Below are positions 33,613 through 43,010 of a DNA stretch of 64,000 nt, in pieces. The stretch's first letter is position 1; every line of letters starts with the position of its first letter. The translations under genes and the position numbers were made by a program. Below the pieces are notes generated by a model, which ran no database searches, had not been told where the DNA came from, and was given only the letters and a program-made list of their open reading frames with translations. This DNA is from Polynucleobacter sp. AP-Sving-400A-A2 (GTDB taxonomy: Bacteria; Pseudomonadota; Gammaproteobacteria; Burkholderiales; Burkholderiaceae): NCBI RefSeq assembly GCF_018688155.1, contig NZ_CP061312.1, positions 1,612,001 through 1,676,000 of the forward strand. Reading direction: 5' to 3'.

Positions 33613-34692
33613 CTAAATCTCAAATAAGTGTCCGCTTTTTTTGGCTTTCACACGAAGATATTCGTCGTTATGCTTATTTGAGGGATAGATGTGAGGAACC
33701 CTCTCGGTTACTTCAATGCCACACTTTTGCAATGAATCTACTTTTGCAGGATTATTTGTCATGAGTCGAACTTTATGGACTCCAAGCATCTGGAGCATTT
33801 GTGCAGCTGGAAGATAGTTGCGCTCATCCGCATCAAAACCAAGTTGAAGATTAGCATCCACGGTATCAAACCCTGAATCTTGAAGTTGATAAGCTCGAAG
33901 TTTATTAACGAGGCCGATTCCACGCCCCTCTTGCGCGAGATATAAAAGAATGCCGCTACCTGATTTGGACATTTCTGAAATAGCACCCCTCAGCTGACTT
34001 CCACAATCGCAACGCAAGGATCCGACCAGGTCGCCGGTAAAGCATTCTGAATGCAAACGAACTAATACTGGTTTGAGTGGGTCAATCTTACCGATCATGA
34101 TAGCGAGATGTTCTATGCCGCCATCTCGAGGACGAAAGGCAATCACTTGAGCATCCTCAGCGTTCTCTAGCGGTACACGAGCCTGACTCACTTGCGTAAG
34201 AGAATTGGCTGCATTTTTCATATAGTCATCAATTAAAGATGCTTTGACCGTTGGAATATCTGTCAATGGCAAATTCTGAATCACTAGCGCAGCTGGTAGT
34301 AATCTAGATAATTTGGCGAGAGTAATACAAGAGGCCTCTAATGAATTGGCATCTCTAATACTGAGACCATCTAAGTTGGGAGGACTCATCATCATAGATA
34401 ATGGATTAGCCAGAAATTCAACCAGCTCAATTGAAAGACCGTCTGCGACAGTTAAAACGCTAATTGGTCGATCTGATTTATCGATACCCAAGACATTGAG
34501 TCGGGTACCGGTTAAGACTAGGCCAAGAGGGCTAGCATCAAACTGTGACAGTAATTTGAAATTGTCGGCATTCAAGGCATCCACTGCCAGCATTACGATA
34601 CTGCTGCCCAAATGCTCTACACGAACCATACCGCCTCTACGGAGCTCTGAAATGACTCGGTCAACTTCTATCAGGGGATCAAGCATTAACAT
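33613..34692 (-). CDS. ribA: GTP cyclohydrolase II with degenerate RibB-like domain
   Basis: A 359-residue RibBA-shaped protein. The C-terminal half is an intact GTP cyclohydrolase II: VRLHSECFTGDLVGSLRCDC (zinc cysteines C217, C228, C230), YLAQEGRGIGL and MTNNPAK. The N-terminal half aligns with DHBP synthase, but the acidic DDEDRENEGD active-site segment is replaced by VEHLGSSIVMLAVD, so RibB activity is very likely lost. It would open GTP to the diaminopyrimidine that feeds riboflavin or related molecules. It is divergent from a RibD reductase and near a PTPS, suggesting a specialised pathway rather than the housekeeping riboflavin set. Confidence 0.87.
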   Translation of the reverse strand: MLMLDPLIEVDRVISELRRGGMVRVEHLGSSIVMLAVDALNADNFKLLSQFDASPLGLVLTGTRLNVLGIDKSDRPISVLTVADGLSIELVEFLANPLSMMMSPPNLDGLSIRDANSLEASCITLAKLSRLLPAALVIQNLPLTDIPTVKASLIDDYMKNAANSLTQVSQARVPLENAEDAQVIAFRPRDGGIEHLAIMIGKIDPLKPVLVRLHSECFTGDLVGSLRCDCGSQLRGAISEMSKSGSGILLYLAQEGRGIGLVNKLRAYQLQDSGFDTVDANLQLGFDADERNYLPAAQMLQMLGVHKVRLMTNNPAKVDSLQKCGIEVTERVPHIYPSNKHNDEYLRVKAKKSGHLFEI

Positions 34693-34785
34693 GTTGGTGA
34701 AAGTAGAAAAGTATGAATAAACTAATTATTACACCTTATGGTAAATTAGTTTTACCGCATTTCATCACCTTAAAGAAGCTTCTTT

Positions 34786-35595
34786 GTGACCACTCTAGAG
34801 CCAAATTCTCAAGATATAAAAGTAGAGCTCGATACAGAGGCAATTGAGCAGTGGCCTATTTTTTTGAGCCAATTTTTTTCATCTCAAGCAATCGCAAATT
34901 CAACACTCAAAGCCGTTTTTGATCCCATCAGAATATCCACGATTGACTCAATGATGGTGGTTGGTCAGTTGGGACAAACCATTGATGGACGTATTGCCAC
35001 TGTTACCGGTCAATCCAGGTACATTAACGGCCACTCCGGCCTTATGCACCTTCATCAGTTAAGGGCGCTCGTAGATGCGGTTGTTGTTGGAGTTGGAACC
35101 GTATTGGCAGATGACCCACAGCTCAACGTAAGGCTCGTCGAGGGAAAAAATCCAGCACGTGTTGTCATTGACCCCAAAGGGAGGCTAGACCCAAAGGCAC
35201 GTATTTGGGAGAATGATGACGCTAAAAGATTATGGATTGTTTCAGATGGACTCAATTTAGAACCCCCTGAGGGAGTAAAAATCATTTCATTACCTATTAC
35301 CAAGGGTCATATTGAACCGGTAATGATCTTAAAAAGCTTAAGTCTAGAGGGTCTCAAGAGGATTTTGATTGAGGGAGGCGCAGAAACCGTTTCTCGTTTT
35401 TTGCAAGCAAATTGCTTAGACCGCCTTCATGTCATTGTTGCCCCAATTATTATGGGTTCTGGAAGAGCTAGCTTTAATTTAAAAGCGATTGAACACATGG
35501 ATCAAGCATCACGGTTAAATGTAAAAACACATTTACTGGGTAGTGATGTGCTTTTTGACTGCGACCTCAGCTCATCACGCACTAAGTTAAATTAA
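34786..35595 (+). CDS. RibD C-terminal (reductase) domain protein
   Basis: A 269-residue stand-alone RibD reductase: MVVGQLGQTIDGRIATVTG, SRYINGHSGLMHLHQLRALV, DAVVVGVGTVLADDPQLNVR and ILIEGGAETVSRFL. The deaminase domain of bifunctional RibD is absent; instead there are about 45 N-terminal residues of unclear role. It would reduce the ribosyl side chain of the GTP cyclohydrolase II product to ribityl using NADPH. GTG at 34786 is the start. It is divergent from the RibA-like gene (93-bp gap), sharing a control region. Confidence 0.85.
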   Translation: MTTLEPNSQDIKVELDTEAIEQWPIFLSQFFSSQAIANSTLKAVFDPIRISTIDSMMVVGQLGQTIDGRIATVTGQSRYINGHSGLMHLHQLRALVDAVVVGVGTVLADDPQLNVRLVEGKNPARVVIDPKGRLDPKARIWENDDAKRLWIVSDGLNLEPPEGVKIISLPITKGHIEPVMILKSLSLEGLKRILIEGGAETVSRFLQANCLDRLHVIVAPIIMGSGRASFNLKAIEHMDQASRLNVKTHLLGSDVLFDCDLSSSRTKLN

Positions 35596-35607
35596 TCAAC
35601 AATCCAA

Positions 35608-36705
35608 CTAATTAGCTCTATAGGCTTTAATAACATCTGCAAATACTTTTGCAGATTCTATCCAAGTAGGTAGTTTTTCGGCAGCTTCTTTTGCACCTAA
35701 AGACAATTGCTCGCATCGATGCGAATCAAGCATTACCAGCTTCAAAGCTGCTGTAAGACTTGTTACATCACCCGGAGGAATCAGTATCCCGGCAGAGTCT
35801 GGAATAGTCTGACTAATTGCGCCACCACTGGTTCCCACGACTGGAAGTGCATATGACAGAGCTTCAGCATATGCCATCCCGTAGCCCTCAAACAGGGAGG
35901 CGAGCACAAACCCATCAGCCTCTCGATACAAAGAATCTAAGTGCATGCTATCGACAACACCATGAATATGTATTCGGTCCTGCAATTGAAAATGTGCAAT
36001 GCTCTTAAGCAAATCAGAGTAGGCTTTCACATCACGAGTGTTATCGCCAACAATAGACAAACTCCATGGCATTTCATTTAAGGGGGCAAGGGCTGCGATC
36101 AAAATGTCAAAACCCTTACGGGGAATGATGCTCCCGACAGAGAGCCACTTGAACTCGTTTTGACTTGTAAAGTGACTCCTCACTTGATACAAAGGAGGGG
36201 ATACCTGATTTGTTCCCGGAATTACGGTAGTTATTTTTTTGCCATCAACCCCAAATGATTCCATCAGAGTTTGAGCCGTCAATGGACTGTTCGCAATCAC
36301 GTGATTCGCATATGAAAGCGCTAATTTCTCGCTCCTCTGAAACTTTACTTGTTGATCTGTAGTCAAACCAGACTCAAAAGCTAATGGATGGTGTATCAGA
36401 GCAATAATAGGATGATTAACGGACGCCTGAGCAATGGCCTCTGGCATGACACCAAGCGCTAAACCATCTATAACAATGGGCTTGCCAGGCTCTATCTGAG
36501 ATAAAAGGTGCCCTGCTTTATTGAGCGTTTCCTGATCTGGGAAAGGAAAACTAGGCCCTAGACTCAGCAACTCTATCTCCCAACCCTGAGTACTTAGCTC
36601 TTTAATAATATAACGATCGTATATGTAGCCGCCGCTGACTGTTTGTAAATCTCCAGGGTATGCGAAAACGAAAGCATTCACACATGAAGGAGATGTTGTA
36701 CTCAA
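35608..36705 (-). CDS. GT4 glycosyltransferase
   Basis: A 365-residue GT-B enzyme. KWLSVGSIIPRKGFDILI is the nucleotide-sugar domain start, and ASLFEGYGMAYAEALSYALP carries the EX7E motif. The N-terminus AYPGDLQTVSGGYIYDRYII is the acceptor-side domain. It overlaps the PTPS stop by four bases (ATGA) and is the third gene of an MDR-PTPS-GT4 operon. This suggests the glycosyl acceptor is the pterin/pyrimidine made by its neighbours. Confidence 0.85.
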   Translation of the reverse strand: MSTTSPSCVNAFVFAYPGDLQTVSGGYIYDRYIIKELSTQGWEIELLSLGPSFPFPDQETLNKAGHLLSQIEPGKPIVIDGLALGVMPEAIAQASVNHPIIALIHHPLAFESGLTTDQQVKFQRSEKLALSYANHVIANSPLTAQTLMESFGVDGKKITTVIPGTNQVSPPLYQVRSHFTSQNEFKWLSVGSIIPRKGFDILIAALAPLNEMPWSLSIVGDNTRDVKAYSDLLKSIAHFQLQDRIHIHGVVDSMHLDSLYREADGFVLASLFEGYGMAYAEALSYALPVVGTSGGAISQTIPDSAGILIPPGDVTSLTAALKLVMLDSHRCEQLSLGAKEAAEKLPTWIESAKVFADVIKAYRAN

Positions 36706-37103
36706 TGCAGCTTACCTTCGTACCACGCTCTTGCTATATGTGATTCTGAAATAGTCACGCGAATGGCGTGTAATTCGCTCATCGGACGACCCAAACTATT
36801 TGCTTTCGCTGCTGTAGCGAGTTGATCAAAGATATATTTAGTTAAAAATTCTGTAGTTGTATTCATACCTTTAAATTGCGGAAGAATATCTAGGTTGGCA
36901 TAATTTAAGGGCTTTAAAGTTGCCTTCAGAACATCTAAGGCGCAGCCAATATCAATCACAATACCGTTTTCATCAAGCTCTTGTGAAATGAAAGCAGCAT
37001 CAACTACGAAAGTTGCGCCATGCAAAGCTTGTGCCGGCCCGAAAACTTCACCTTTAAAAGAATGGGCAATCATGATGTGATCGCGAACTTCAACTGTAAA
37101 CAT
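36702..37103 (-). CDS. Atypical 6-pyruvoyltetrahydropterin synthase-family protein
   Basis: A 133-residue T-fold protein of the PTPS/QueD family. It keeps H14 (IAHSF) and H28 in the zinc region, but the usual C..LHGH motif is PAQALHGAT: the catalytic Cys is Ala26 and the third zinc histidine is Ala30. The LDH catalytic triad segment is LNYANLD. NTTTEFL replaces NPTxENLA. With those residues gone it cannot use the standard mechanism, so it is probably a divergent enzyme on another pterin or pyrimidine. It is co-operonic with the MDR dehydrogenase (13 bp) and GT4 (4-base overlap). Confidence 0.82.
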   Translation of the reverse strand: MFTVEVRDHIMIAHSFKGEVFGPAQALHGATFVVDAAFISQELDENGIVIDIGCALDVLKATLKPLNYANLDILPQFKGMNTTTEFLTKYIFDQLATAAKANSLGRPMSELHAIRVTISESHIARAWYEGKLH

Positions 37104-37116
37104 ATATTTTTCCTTA

Positions 37117-38103
37117 TTAATATTGAATCAAACAGCACAGCGCAGAACTCTGAGCGCTAAAGATCTGTGGTAGCTCTGATGGTAAGGCTTCAAAGCTGAT
37201 TGGCTTAGTCAGGAGAACATCTAAACGAGAGTCGCTCAACATTGCTAGTGCAGCGGCAAGTCTACGACGATGGTTCCAGCGTGGTCTGCGAGATAAAGAG
37301 ATATGTCCAACCTGGCTAGACTGGAGTTTTAACTGACGACTATGAAAAGCGCCGCCCAAAGACACATCAACTTTGTTTGAGCCATACCAACTCAGTTCGA
37401 GAATTATTGCTTCCTCACCTGCTGACGAAATTGCAGTTGAAAGGCCGGCGGCACTCGCACTACAGTGAATCACCAGATCACAATCTTTTGGCGCTAATTC
37501 AGGAGGGCTAAACTGAACACCCAGTTTTTTTGCGATATCTTCACGCTCAGAGTTGATGTCGACTAAGGTTACTTCAGCACCAGGAAGATGCCCACATAAA
37601 TAGGCGATTAAGCAACCGAGTACACCCGCACCAATAATCACAATACGGTCACCAGGCCCTGGAGATGCATCCCAAACAGCGTTTAAAGCTGTTTCCATAT
37701 TGGCGGCTAACACTGCACGTTGGGCTGGGATTTCTCTAGGAATCACTAGGATATTGTTAGCATCGGCTTGAAAAATCGATTGGTGGGGCATGAGGCTAAA
37801 TACAAGCTGTCCGATTAGTTCAGGGGGGCCAAGCTCGACCCTACCTACATTGGAATACCCATACTTGACTGGAAATGGGAGCTTGCCACCCATAAATGGC
37901 GCCCCCATACGACTGTATTCACTCTCGGGGATAAGCCCTTTAAATACGAGAGATTCTGTACCACGACTGAGCGCACTAAATAAAGTACGCACTTGAACAT
38001 TATTTTTAGGCAAGGGGCCAAGAATTTCTGAGCGAATCTCAATACGTTCAGGAGCCACATACCACAAAGATTGACTGACGACTGAGTCCAAAGGATGATC
38101 CAC
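37117..38103 (-). CDS. MDR-superfamily dehydrogenase
   Basis: A 328-residue medium-chain dehydrogenase/reductase. The GroES-like N-terminus has FSALSRGTESLVFKG and YGYSNVGRV. The Rossmann part has IVIIGAGVLGCLIAYLC with an acidic LVDIN end that favours NAD(H). The classical catalytic zinc GHE motif is not seen. SRGTE resembles BchC-like members. First gene of the operon with PTPS and GT4; it may oxidise or reduce a side-chain hydroxyl of the pathway intermediate. Confidence 0.82.
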   Translation of the reverse strand: MDHPLDSVVSQSLWYVAPERIEIRSEILGPLPKNNVQVRTLFSALSRGTESLVFKGLIPESEYSRMGAPFMGGKLPFPVKYGYSNVGRVELGPPELIGQLVFSLMPHQSIFQADANNILVIPREIPAQRAVLAANMETALNAVWDASPGPGDRIVIIGAGVLGCLIAYLCGHLPGAEVTLVDINSEREDIAKKLGVQFSPPELAPKDCDLVIHCSASAAGLSTAISSAGEEAIILELSWYGSNKVDVSLGGAFHSRQLKLQSSQVGHISLSRRPRWNHRRRLAAALAMLSDSRLDVLLTKPISFEALPSELPQIFSAQSSALCCLIQY

Positions 38104-38192
38104 GTAAAAATCCTTAGTAGGAAAAGTGAAAATGTGCTTGCTAACCTATACTGCTGATGCGTTGTTCATAGTATAGGTGAGCTTAGGATAAA

Positions 38193-39962
38193 TTGAAGAT
38201 CTCAGTAAATAAACACCCCATAAAAGCAGTGTCGATTCGTCGAGCTATTTTCTGCTTACTTTTCATACTCACATCAGTATTCCTGCTGTGGCTTTTTTAT
38301 CAGACACTACATCAGCATTTCCCCACCCCAATTCTCTGGTCATTAGTAGTCCTTTTTTCGCTCACCTTACCCTGGATGGTGATTGGTTTCTGGAATGCAG
38401 TTATTGGCTTTTTAATTTGTCTTTTAGTAAAGAATCCACTTTCTATCGTTCTACCTAGAAATATGCAAGATTGCGAAGATAGTCCTTTAAATAGTTCTAC
38501 AGCTCTTTTACTGTGCATTCGAAATGAAGAGTCATCAAGGGTAGTTCGTAATCTGCAAATTATGATTGAAAGTCTAATCAATGCAGGCATTGAAAAATAT
38601 TTCTATGTTTATATCCTTAGCGACAGCACTACTGAAACCATTAGACAATCTGAGAGTGCGCTTTTCGAGAAATTAAATAAAGAGTATGGACAAAGAATTA
38701 ATATCGTCTATCGCTGTCGCGAAAATAATGAAGGATATAAGGCAGGAAATATTGCTAACTTTTGTCAGAAGTATGGAAAATTGCATCACTTTGCCATCAC
38801 GCTGGATGCTGATAGCTTTATGACGGCTACGGCAATGAAAAGACTCGTTCAAATGATGCAATCGAATCCGCAACTAGGGATATTGCAAGGTCTTGTTATT
38901 GGTCTACCATCAAGCAGTGCCTTCACTCGTCTTTTTCAATACGGCATGCGTCTTGGAATGCGCTCATACACCATGGGCTCAGCATGGTGGCAATCTGATT
39001 TTGGTCCTTATTGGGGTCATAACGCAATTATTCGCCTTGATCCTTTTATGCAGCGCTGTCAGCTTTCAGAGATTAAGACTGCTTCAGGGTATACGAAACA
39101 GATACTTAGCCATGATTTAGTCGAAGCAGTACTCATGCGTCGTGCTGATTTTGAAGTACGCGTTTATCCATGTGAAGATAGTAGCTGGGAAGAAAATCCG
39201 CCAACCCTGACGGAATATATTCGTCGAGATTTAAGATGGTGCGAAGGAAATCTTCAATACATTCATCTCCTCACCCTTCCCAATCTCAAGTTAATTAGTA
39301 GGATACAACTTGTTTTAGCAATATTTATGTTTCTGGGCTCACCAGCATGGATTGCGCTGATGATTATCTGTACTCTCTCTATCGCTACTTTTCCATCCAT
39401 TCAAGAAACTGCCAGCGGAGTTTATTTTCATACCTTTATTTGGCTTACTCTTTTGATGTGGTACCTACCAAAAGTTGCCGGGGCTCTCAATGTCTTACTC
39501 AGTACAAAAGAATCCCATCGCTTTGGTGGTCGATGGCGTTTTATCGTTAGCCTCCTACTTGAAACGATGTTTTCTCTATTGATGACTCCTATTGCCTGGC
39601 TTAATCACACTATTTTTATGATGAATCTTGCCTTGGGACGTCAAGGAGGTTGGGCAGCACAGGCGAGGGATGACCATACCGTCAACATTTGGAATGCAGT
39701 CAAGCAATTTTGGCCACATACGGCATTAGGAATTACTCTATTCTTGACGCTGTATCTCAGCCATAGAGATACTACCTACTTTGGTTTGTTATTTTTTGGC
39801 GGCTTATTAGTGTCGATACCATTAGCAGTGATAACGTCGCAGTCCTGGCTAGGTAATCTCATGATGAAATATAAACTTTTATCCTCTCCAGAAGAAATTA
39901 CTACGCCAGAGGAATTGATACCCCTCCGCCTAAAAGCTTTACATCATCACCACAGTAATTAA
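38193..39962 (+). CDS. OpgH/MdoH-like glucan glucosyltransferase
   Basis: A 589-residue GT2 membrane enzyme. N-terminal helices (AIFCLLFILTSVFLLWLFYQ) and several C-terminal ones surround a cytosolic catalytic domain with ITLDADSFMT (DxD), SHDLVEAVLMRRADFEVRVY and RRDLRWCEGNLQ (Q/RxxRW). This is the order of OpgH, which builds beta-1,2/1,6 periplasmic glucans. No OpgG or OpgD is adjacent. TTG at 38193 is the start, with AGGA six bases upstream. It is shorter than enterobacterial OpgH (about 850). It lies nine bases before the NdvA-like exporter. Confidence 0.88.
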   Translation: MKISVNKHPIKAVSIRRAIFCLLFILTSVFLLWLFYQTLHQHFPTPILWSLVVLFSLTLPWMVIGFWNAVIGFLICLLVKNPLSIVLPRNMQDCEDSPLNSSTALLLCIRNEESSRVVRNLQIMIESLINAGIEKYFYVYILSDSTTETIRQSESALFEKLNKEYGQRINIVYRCRENNEGYKAGNIANFCQKYGKLHHFAITLDADSFMTATAMKRLVQMMQSNPQLGILQGLVIGLPSSSAFTRLFQYGMRLGMRSYTMGSAWWQSDFGPYWGHNAIIRLDPFMQRCQLSEIKTASGYTKQILSHDLVEAVLMRRADFEVRVYPCEDSSWEENPPTLTEYIRRDLRWCEGNLQYIHLLTLPNLKLISRIQLVLAIFMFLGSPAWIALMIICTLSIATFPSIQETASGVYFHTFIWLTLLMWYLPKVAGALNVLLSTKESHRFGGRWRFIVSLLLETMFSLLMTPIAWLNHTIFMMNLALGRQGGWAAQARDDHTVNIWNAVKQFWPHTALGITLFLTLYLSHRDTTYFGLLFFGGLLVSIPLAVITSQSWLGNLMMKYKLLSSPEEITTPEELIPLRLKALHHHHSN

Positions 39963-39970
39963 GCATCCTC

Positions 39971-41728
39971 ATGAGCCTTGTTAGAACCTATACACGTGCA
40001 TTAAAAAAACTTGACTCTGATAGTAGGCTTGCTTGGATTTTGGCACTTGCTAATGCGGCACTTGCTATTACGCTTTTTGCAGAACCGATATTGTTTGGCA
40101 AGGTTGTTAACACACTAGCTAGTACTGAAACATCGCAAGCTACCTCCTTATGGAATGAAGTTGCACCTTTACTAGTGATTTGGATACTTTTTGGATTTTT
40201 TACGATTGGCACTTCAACACTCGTTGCCCTATTTTCCGATCGTCTAGCACACCGACAACGCCACAAAGTTTTTGGTGAATATTTCGAGCATGTATTACAT
40301 ATGCCTCTGAAACAGCAGTCACAAACTCACTCTGGTCGTTTGATGAAAATCATGATCGCAGGCACAGACACCCTTTGGTGGTTATGGCTAAGTTTTTTCC
40401 GTGAACATCTAGCCGCTTTCATCTCTCTAGTCATACTCATTCCACTAGCGCTATACATGAATTGGCGACTGGCTTTAGTGCTCATTGGTCTCTGTCTATT
40501 TTTTGGATTGCTGACCCACTTTATCTTACGAAAAACTCAAGATCTTCAGCAAGCCATTGAAAGCCACCATTCAGATTTAGCGGAATTAGCCTCTGACACC
40601 CTCAGTAATATTGCGCTAGTACAGAGTTTTTCTAGAATTCAGCTTGAAGTGAAGGCCCTGAAGAGCATCAGCCAAAAGGTGCTGAATGCTCAGTTGCCCG
40701 TTCTGTCATGGTGGGCAATAGTAACGGTACTCACAAAATCTGCAACAACACTCAGTATTCTCTGTATCGTTGTTTTAGGATCATGGCTTTACACGAAGTC
40801 ACTAATAACATTAGGTGAAATAGTTACCTTTATTGCTTTTGCAGGCATTTTTATTGGTCGCCTAGAACAAATAGTAACGTTTGCCAATAAGTTAGCAATA
40901 GACGCTCCCAGATTACAGCAGTTTTTTAACATCTTGGATACATCTCCAGATATTCAAAATACTCCGAATGCAATAGATCCGGGGCGATGTGTTGGTTTGA
41001 TCGAATTTAATGAAGTCTTCTTTAGTTATAACAATCGGAATAAAGCGATTGATGGGGTGAGTTTTACTGCAAATCCAGGTGAGACAATTGCTCTGGTTGG
41101 CGTTTCTGGGGCTGGAAAGTCTACTGTGCTGAGCCTGCTGTATCGCGCCTTTGATGCCCAGTCTGGACGGATTACTATTGATGGTATTGATGTCAAAAAA
41201 TTTGATCTAACAGCACTGCGCAGAAATATTGGCGTGGTCTTTCAGGAGCCCTTGTTATTTAATCGCTCTATTGCTGAAAACCTTCTGGTTGGTGCGCCAA
41301 ACGCGAGTGAAGAAGAGATACGACAAGCCTGTCAACGAGCGCAAGCTCTTGATTTTATTGAAAATCGGACTGAGGGTTTTGATACTATTATCGGTGAAAG
41401 AGGGCGAATTTTATCTGGAGGCGAGAGGCAACGTCTTTCCATTGCACGTGCTTTACTGAAGGATCCCCCTATTCTCGTTTTAGATGAGGCTACTAGCGCA
41501 TTAGATAGCGCTACTGAAGAAAGCTTAATTAAGGCAATGAATGAGGTGATACGTTCTCGGACCACCTTAGTCATTGCACACAGGCTCAGCACCATTAAAA
41601 ATGCAAATATGATTTTAGTGATGAAGGCCGGTAAGATTGTCGAGGCTGGAACCTATCAATCTCTTTGTGAGAAAAGTAGTCAATTTAATGAAATGGTCAA
41701 TATCCAATTGGGATTACAGCATCCATAA
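39971..41728 (+). CDS. NdvA/ChvA-like glucan ABC exporter
   Basis: A 585-residue half-transporter with an N-terminal six-helix membrane domain (ALANAALAITLFAEPILFG start) and C-terminal ATPase: Walker A GVSGAGKST, Q-loop GVVFQEPLLFNRS, signature LSGGERQRLS, Walker B ILVLDEATSALD, H-loop AHRLS. The N-terminus resembles cyclic beta-1,2-glucan exporters. It follows the OpgH-like gene by eight bases, implying synthesis coupled to export of a glucan or glucosylated product. Confidence 0.9.
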   Translation: MSLVRTYTRALKKLDSDSRLAWILALANAALAITLFAEPILFGKVVNTLASTETSQATSLWNEVAPLLVIWILFGFFTIGTSTLVALFSDRLAHRQRHKVFGEYFEHVLHMPLKQQSQTHSGRLMKIMIAGTDTLWWLWLSFFREHLAAFISLVILIPLALYMNWRLALVLIGLCLFFGLLTHFILRKTQDLQQAIESHHSDLAELASDTLSNIALVQSFSRIQLEVKALKSISQKVLNAQLPVLSWWAIVTVLTKSATTLSILCIVVLGSWLYTKSLITLGEIVTFIAFAGIFIGRLEQIVTFANKLAIDAPRLQQFFNILDTSPDIQNTPNAIDPGRCVGLIEFNEVFFSYNNRNKAIDGVSFTANPGETIALVGVSGAGKSTVLSLLYRAFDAQSGRITIDGIDVKKFDLTALRRNIGVVFQEPLLFNRSIAENLLVGAPNASEEEIRQACQRAQALDFIENRTEGFDTIIGERGRILSGGERQRLSIARALLKDPPILVLDEATSALDSATEESLIKAMNEVIRSRTTLVIAHRLSTIKNANMILVMKAGKIVEAGTYQSLCEKSSQFNEMVNIQLGLQHP

Positions 41729-41761
41729 TCAGGACTGCATCTATTTATTTTAATTACACTT

Positions 41762-42649
41762 ATGACTTCATTTTCAACTGATTGGTTAAGCTTACGTGAA
41801 AGCGCAGACCATCGCTCACGAAATCCTGTTTTACAAGAGCAAGTACTTAGGTATCTGGAGAAAATTAGTAACCTCAAGAACGGCCCAATTCATATTGTCG
41901 ACTTAGGATCAGGCACAGGCTCCAATCTTCGTGCCCTCGCACCATTAATTCACCACAATCAAAATTGGACGCTAATTGATTACGATCCACTGCTTTTAAC
42001 AGCAGCTCGTGAAAAAATTTGTATATGGGCAGATTACATCACTGATAAAGCGCACAATAAAGACCATGATAACGATGTCACTAGACCCGTAACTTTAGTT
42101 AAAAATAATTATGAGATCACTGTGCAATTTTTACAAAAAGATCTTGCTAGTAATCTTCAGTCTAAACTCTTCGAATCAGCAGATTTAATTACTGCAGCAG
42201 CTTTTTTTGATTTAATCGCATTGGACTGGTTAGTTCAATTTTGTAGCGTGTTAAAAACCTCCATTTATACAGTTTTAACTTATAACGGCGAGGAAACCTG
42301 GCTACCATCAGACCCCAGGGATACCGAAATTCTTGAGGCATTTCATCATCACCAAGGTTCAGATAAGGGCTTTGGAAATGCTTTAGGGCCTTTAGCCTTT
42401 AAAACAATGGAGCAGTTACTAAAAAAAGAAGGGTTTCACGTAGAAACCGGATCAAGTCCTTGGATACTTAATCCGAATGACGCCTCATTAATTCAAGAAT
42501 TAGCAGCCGGCACTGCAAAGGCAGTAGTTGAGACTCACTTGGTTAGCCATGAAATTGCGAAACAATGGGGCGAGCAACGTTCCAAATCTCAACACTGTGA
42601 AATTGGACATGATGATTTGTTTGCTATTTATAAAAAGAATTCAATCTAA
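41762..42649 (+). CDS. Class I SAM-dependent methyltransferase
   Basis: A 295-residue Rossmann methyltransferase with IVDLGSGTGSNLRALAPL (motif I), LIDYDPLLLTAARE (motif II) and an aromatic LITAAAFFDLIALDWL segment. It is the last gene of the OpgH-ABC-methyltransferase run, 33 bp after the exporter. It might methylate the pterin or the glycan end. Substrate not visible. Confidence 0.83.
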   Translation: MTSFSTDWLSLRESADHRSRNPVLQEQVLRYLEKISNLKNGPIHIVDLGSGTGSNLRALAPLIHHNQNWTLIDYDPLLLTAAREKICIWADYITDKAHNKDHDNDVTRPVTLVKNNYEITVQFLQKDLASNLQSKLFESADLITAAAFFDLIALDWLVQFCSVLKTSIYTVLTYNGEETWLPSDPRDTEILEAFHHHQGSDKGFGNALGPLAFKTMEQLLKKEGFHVETGSSPWILNPNDASLIQELAAGTAKAVVETHLVSHEIAKQWGEQRSKSQHCEIGHDDLFAIYKKNSI

Positions 42650-42720
42650 GTTTCTTACACTTAGGATCTAGAATTAATCAAAAGTATTATTTAGCAGTAA
42701 AGAAAAAATATTGATGAGCC

Positions 42721-43001
42721 GTTACTTTAAGTAACACTCAAAAGACAAAACCCCCACCATTTCTGATGAGGGTTTGCTTTTCTGGTGGGCCCACCAGGAC
42801 TTGAACCTGGGACCAAAGGATTATGAGAGCAGACATCCAAAGAAAACCACTAGGATTTCAAGAGCTTACGTCGCCTAAATATCGGTGTGTGAGCTTTTGT
42901 GTGACTAGATTAATAAGATCACAACAAACACTATCTCGCTCTTTGGTTTCGAAAACCAAAGGAATTTTGGAGCAACTATCTAGCACTTCGTTGCTCCAAA
43001 A
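42721..43001. repeat. tRNA-Ile(CAU) 3'-half scar, copy 3, with palindrome, terminator and hairpins
   Basis: Order on the plus strand: palindrome GTTACTTTAAGTAAC (42721-42735), terminator-like repeat AAACCC...GGGTTT (42748-42775), 45-base tRNA 3' half (42783-42827, CTCAT to CCA), arm-like CGGTGTGTGAGC, and two hairpins ending with TTTTGGAGCAAC...GTTGCTCCAAAA (42965-43001, 12-bp perfect stem). Nearly identical to copy 2 over about 200 bases. The last hairpin starts ten bases after the AbiEii stop and may also terminate that operon. Read as the junction between two tandem segments. Confidence 0.82.
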
Positions 43002-43010
43002 TGGATTTAC

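Noticed and set aside
42965..43001. Hairpin TTTTGGAGCAAC...GTTGCTCCAAAA as an integron attC site
   Set aside because: Lacks the paired R/L boxes with GTTRRRY and the extrahelical bases; no IntI gene is near. It more likely serves as a terminator or as a recombination-region hairpin.
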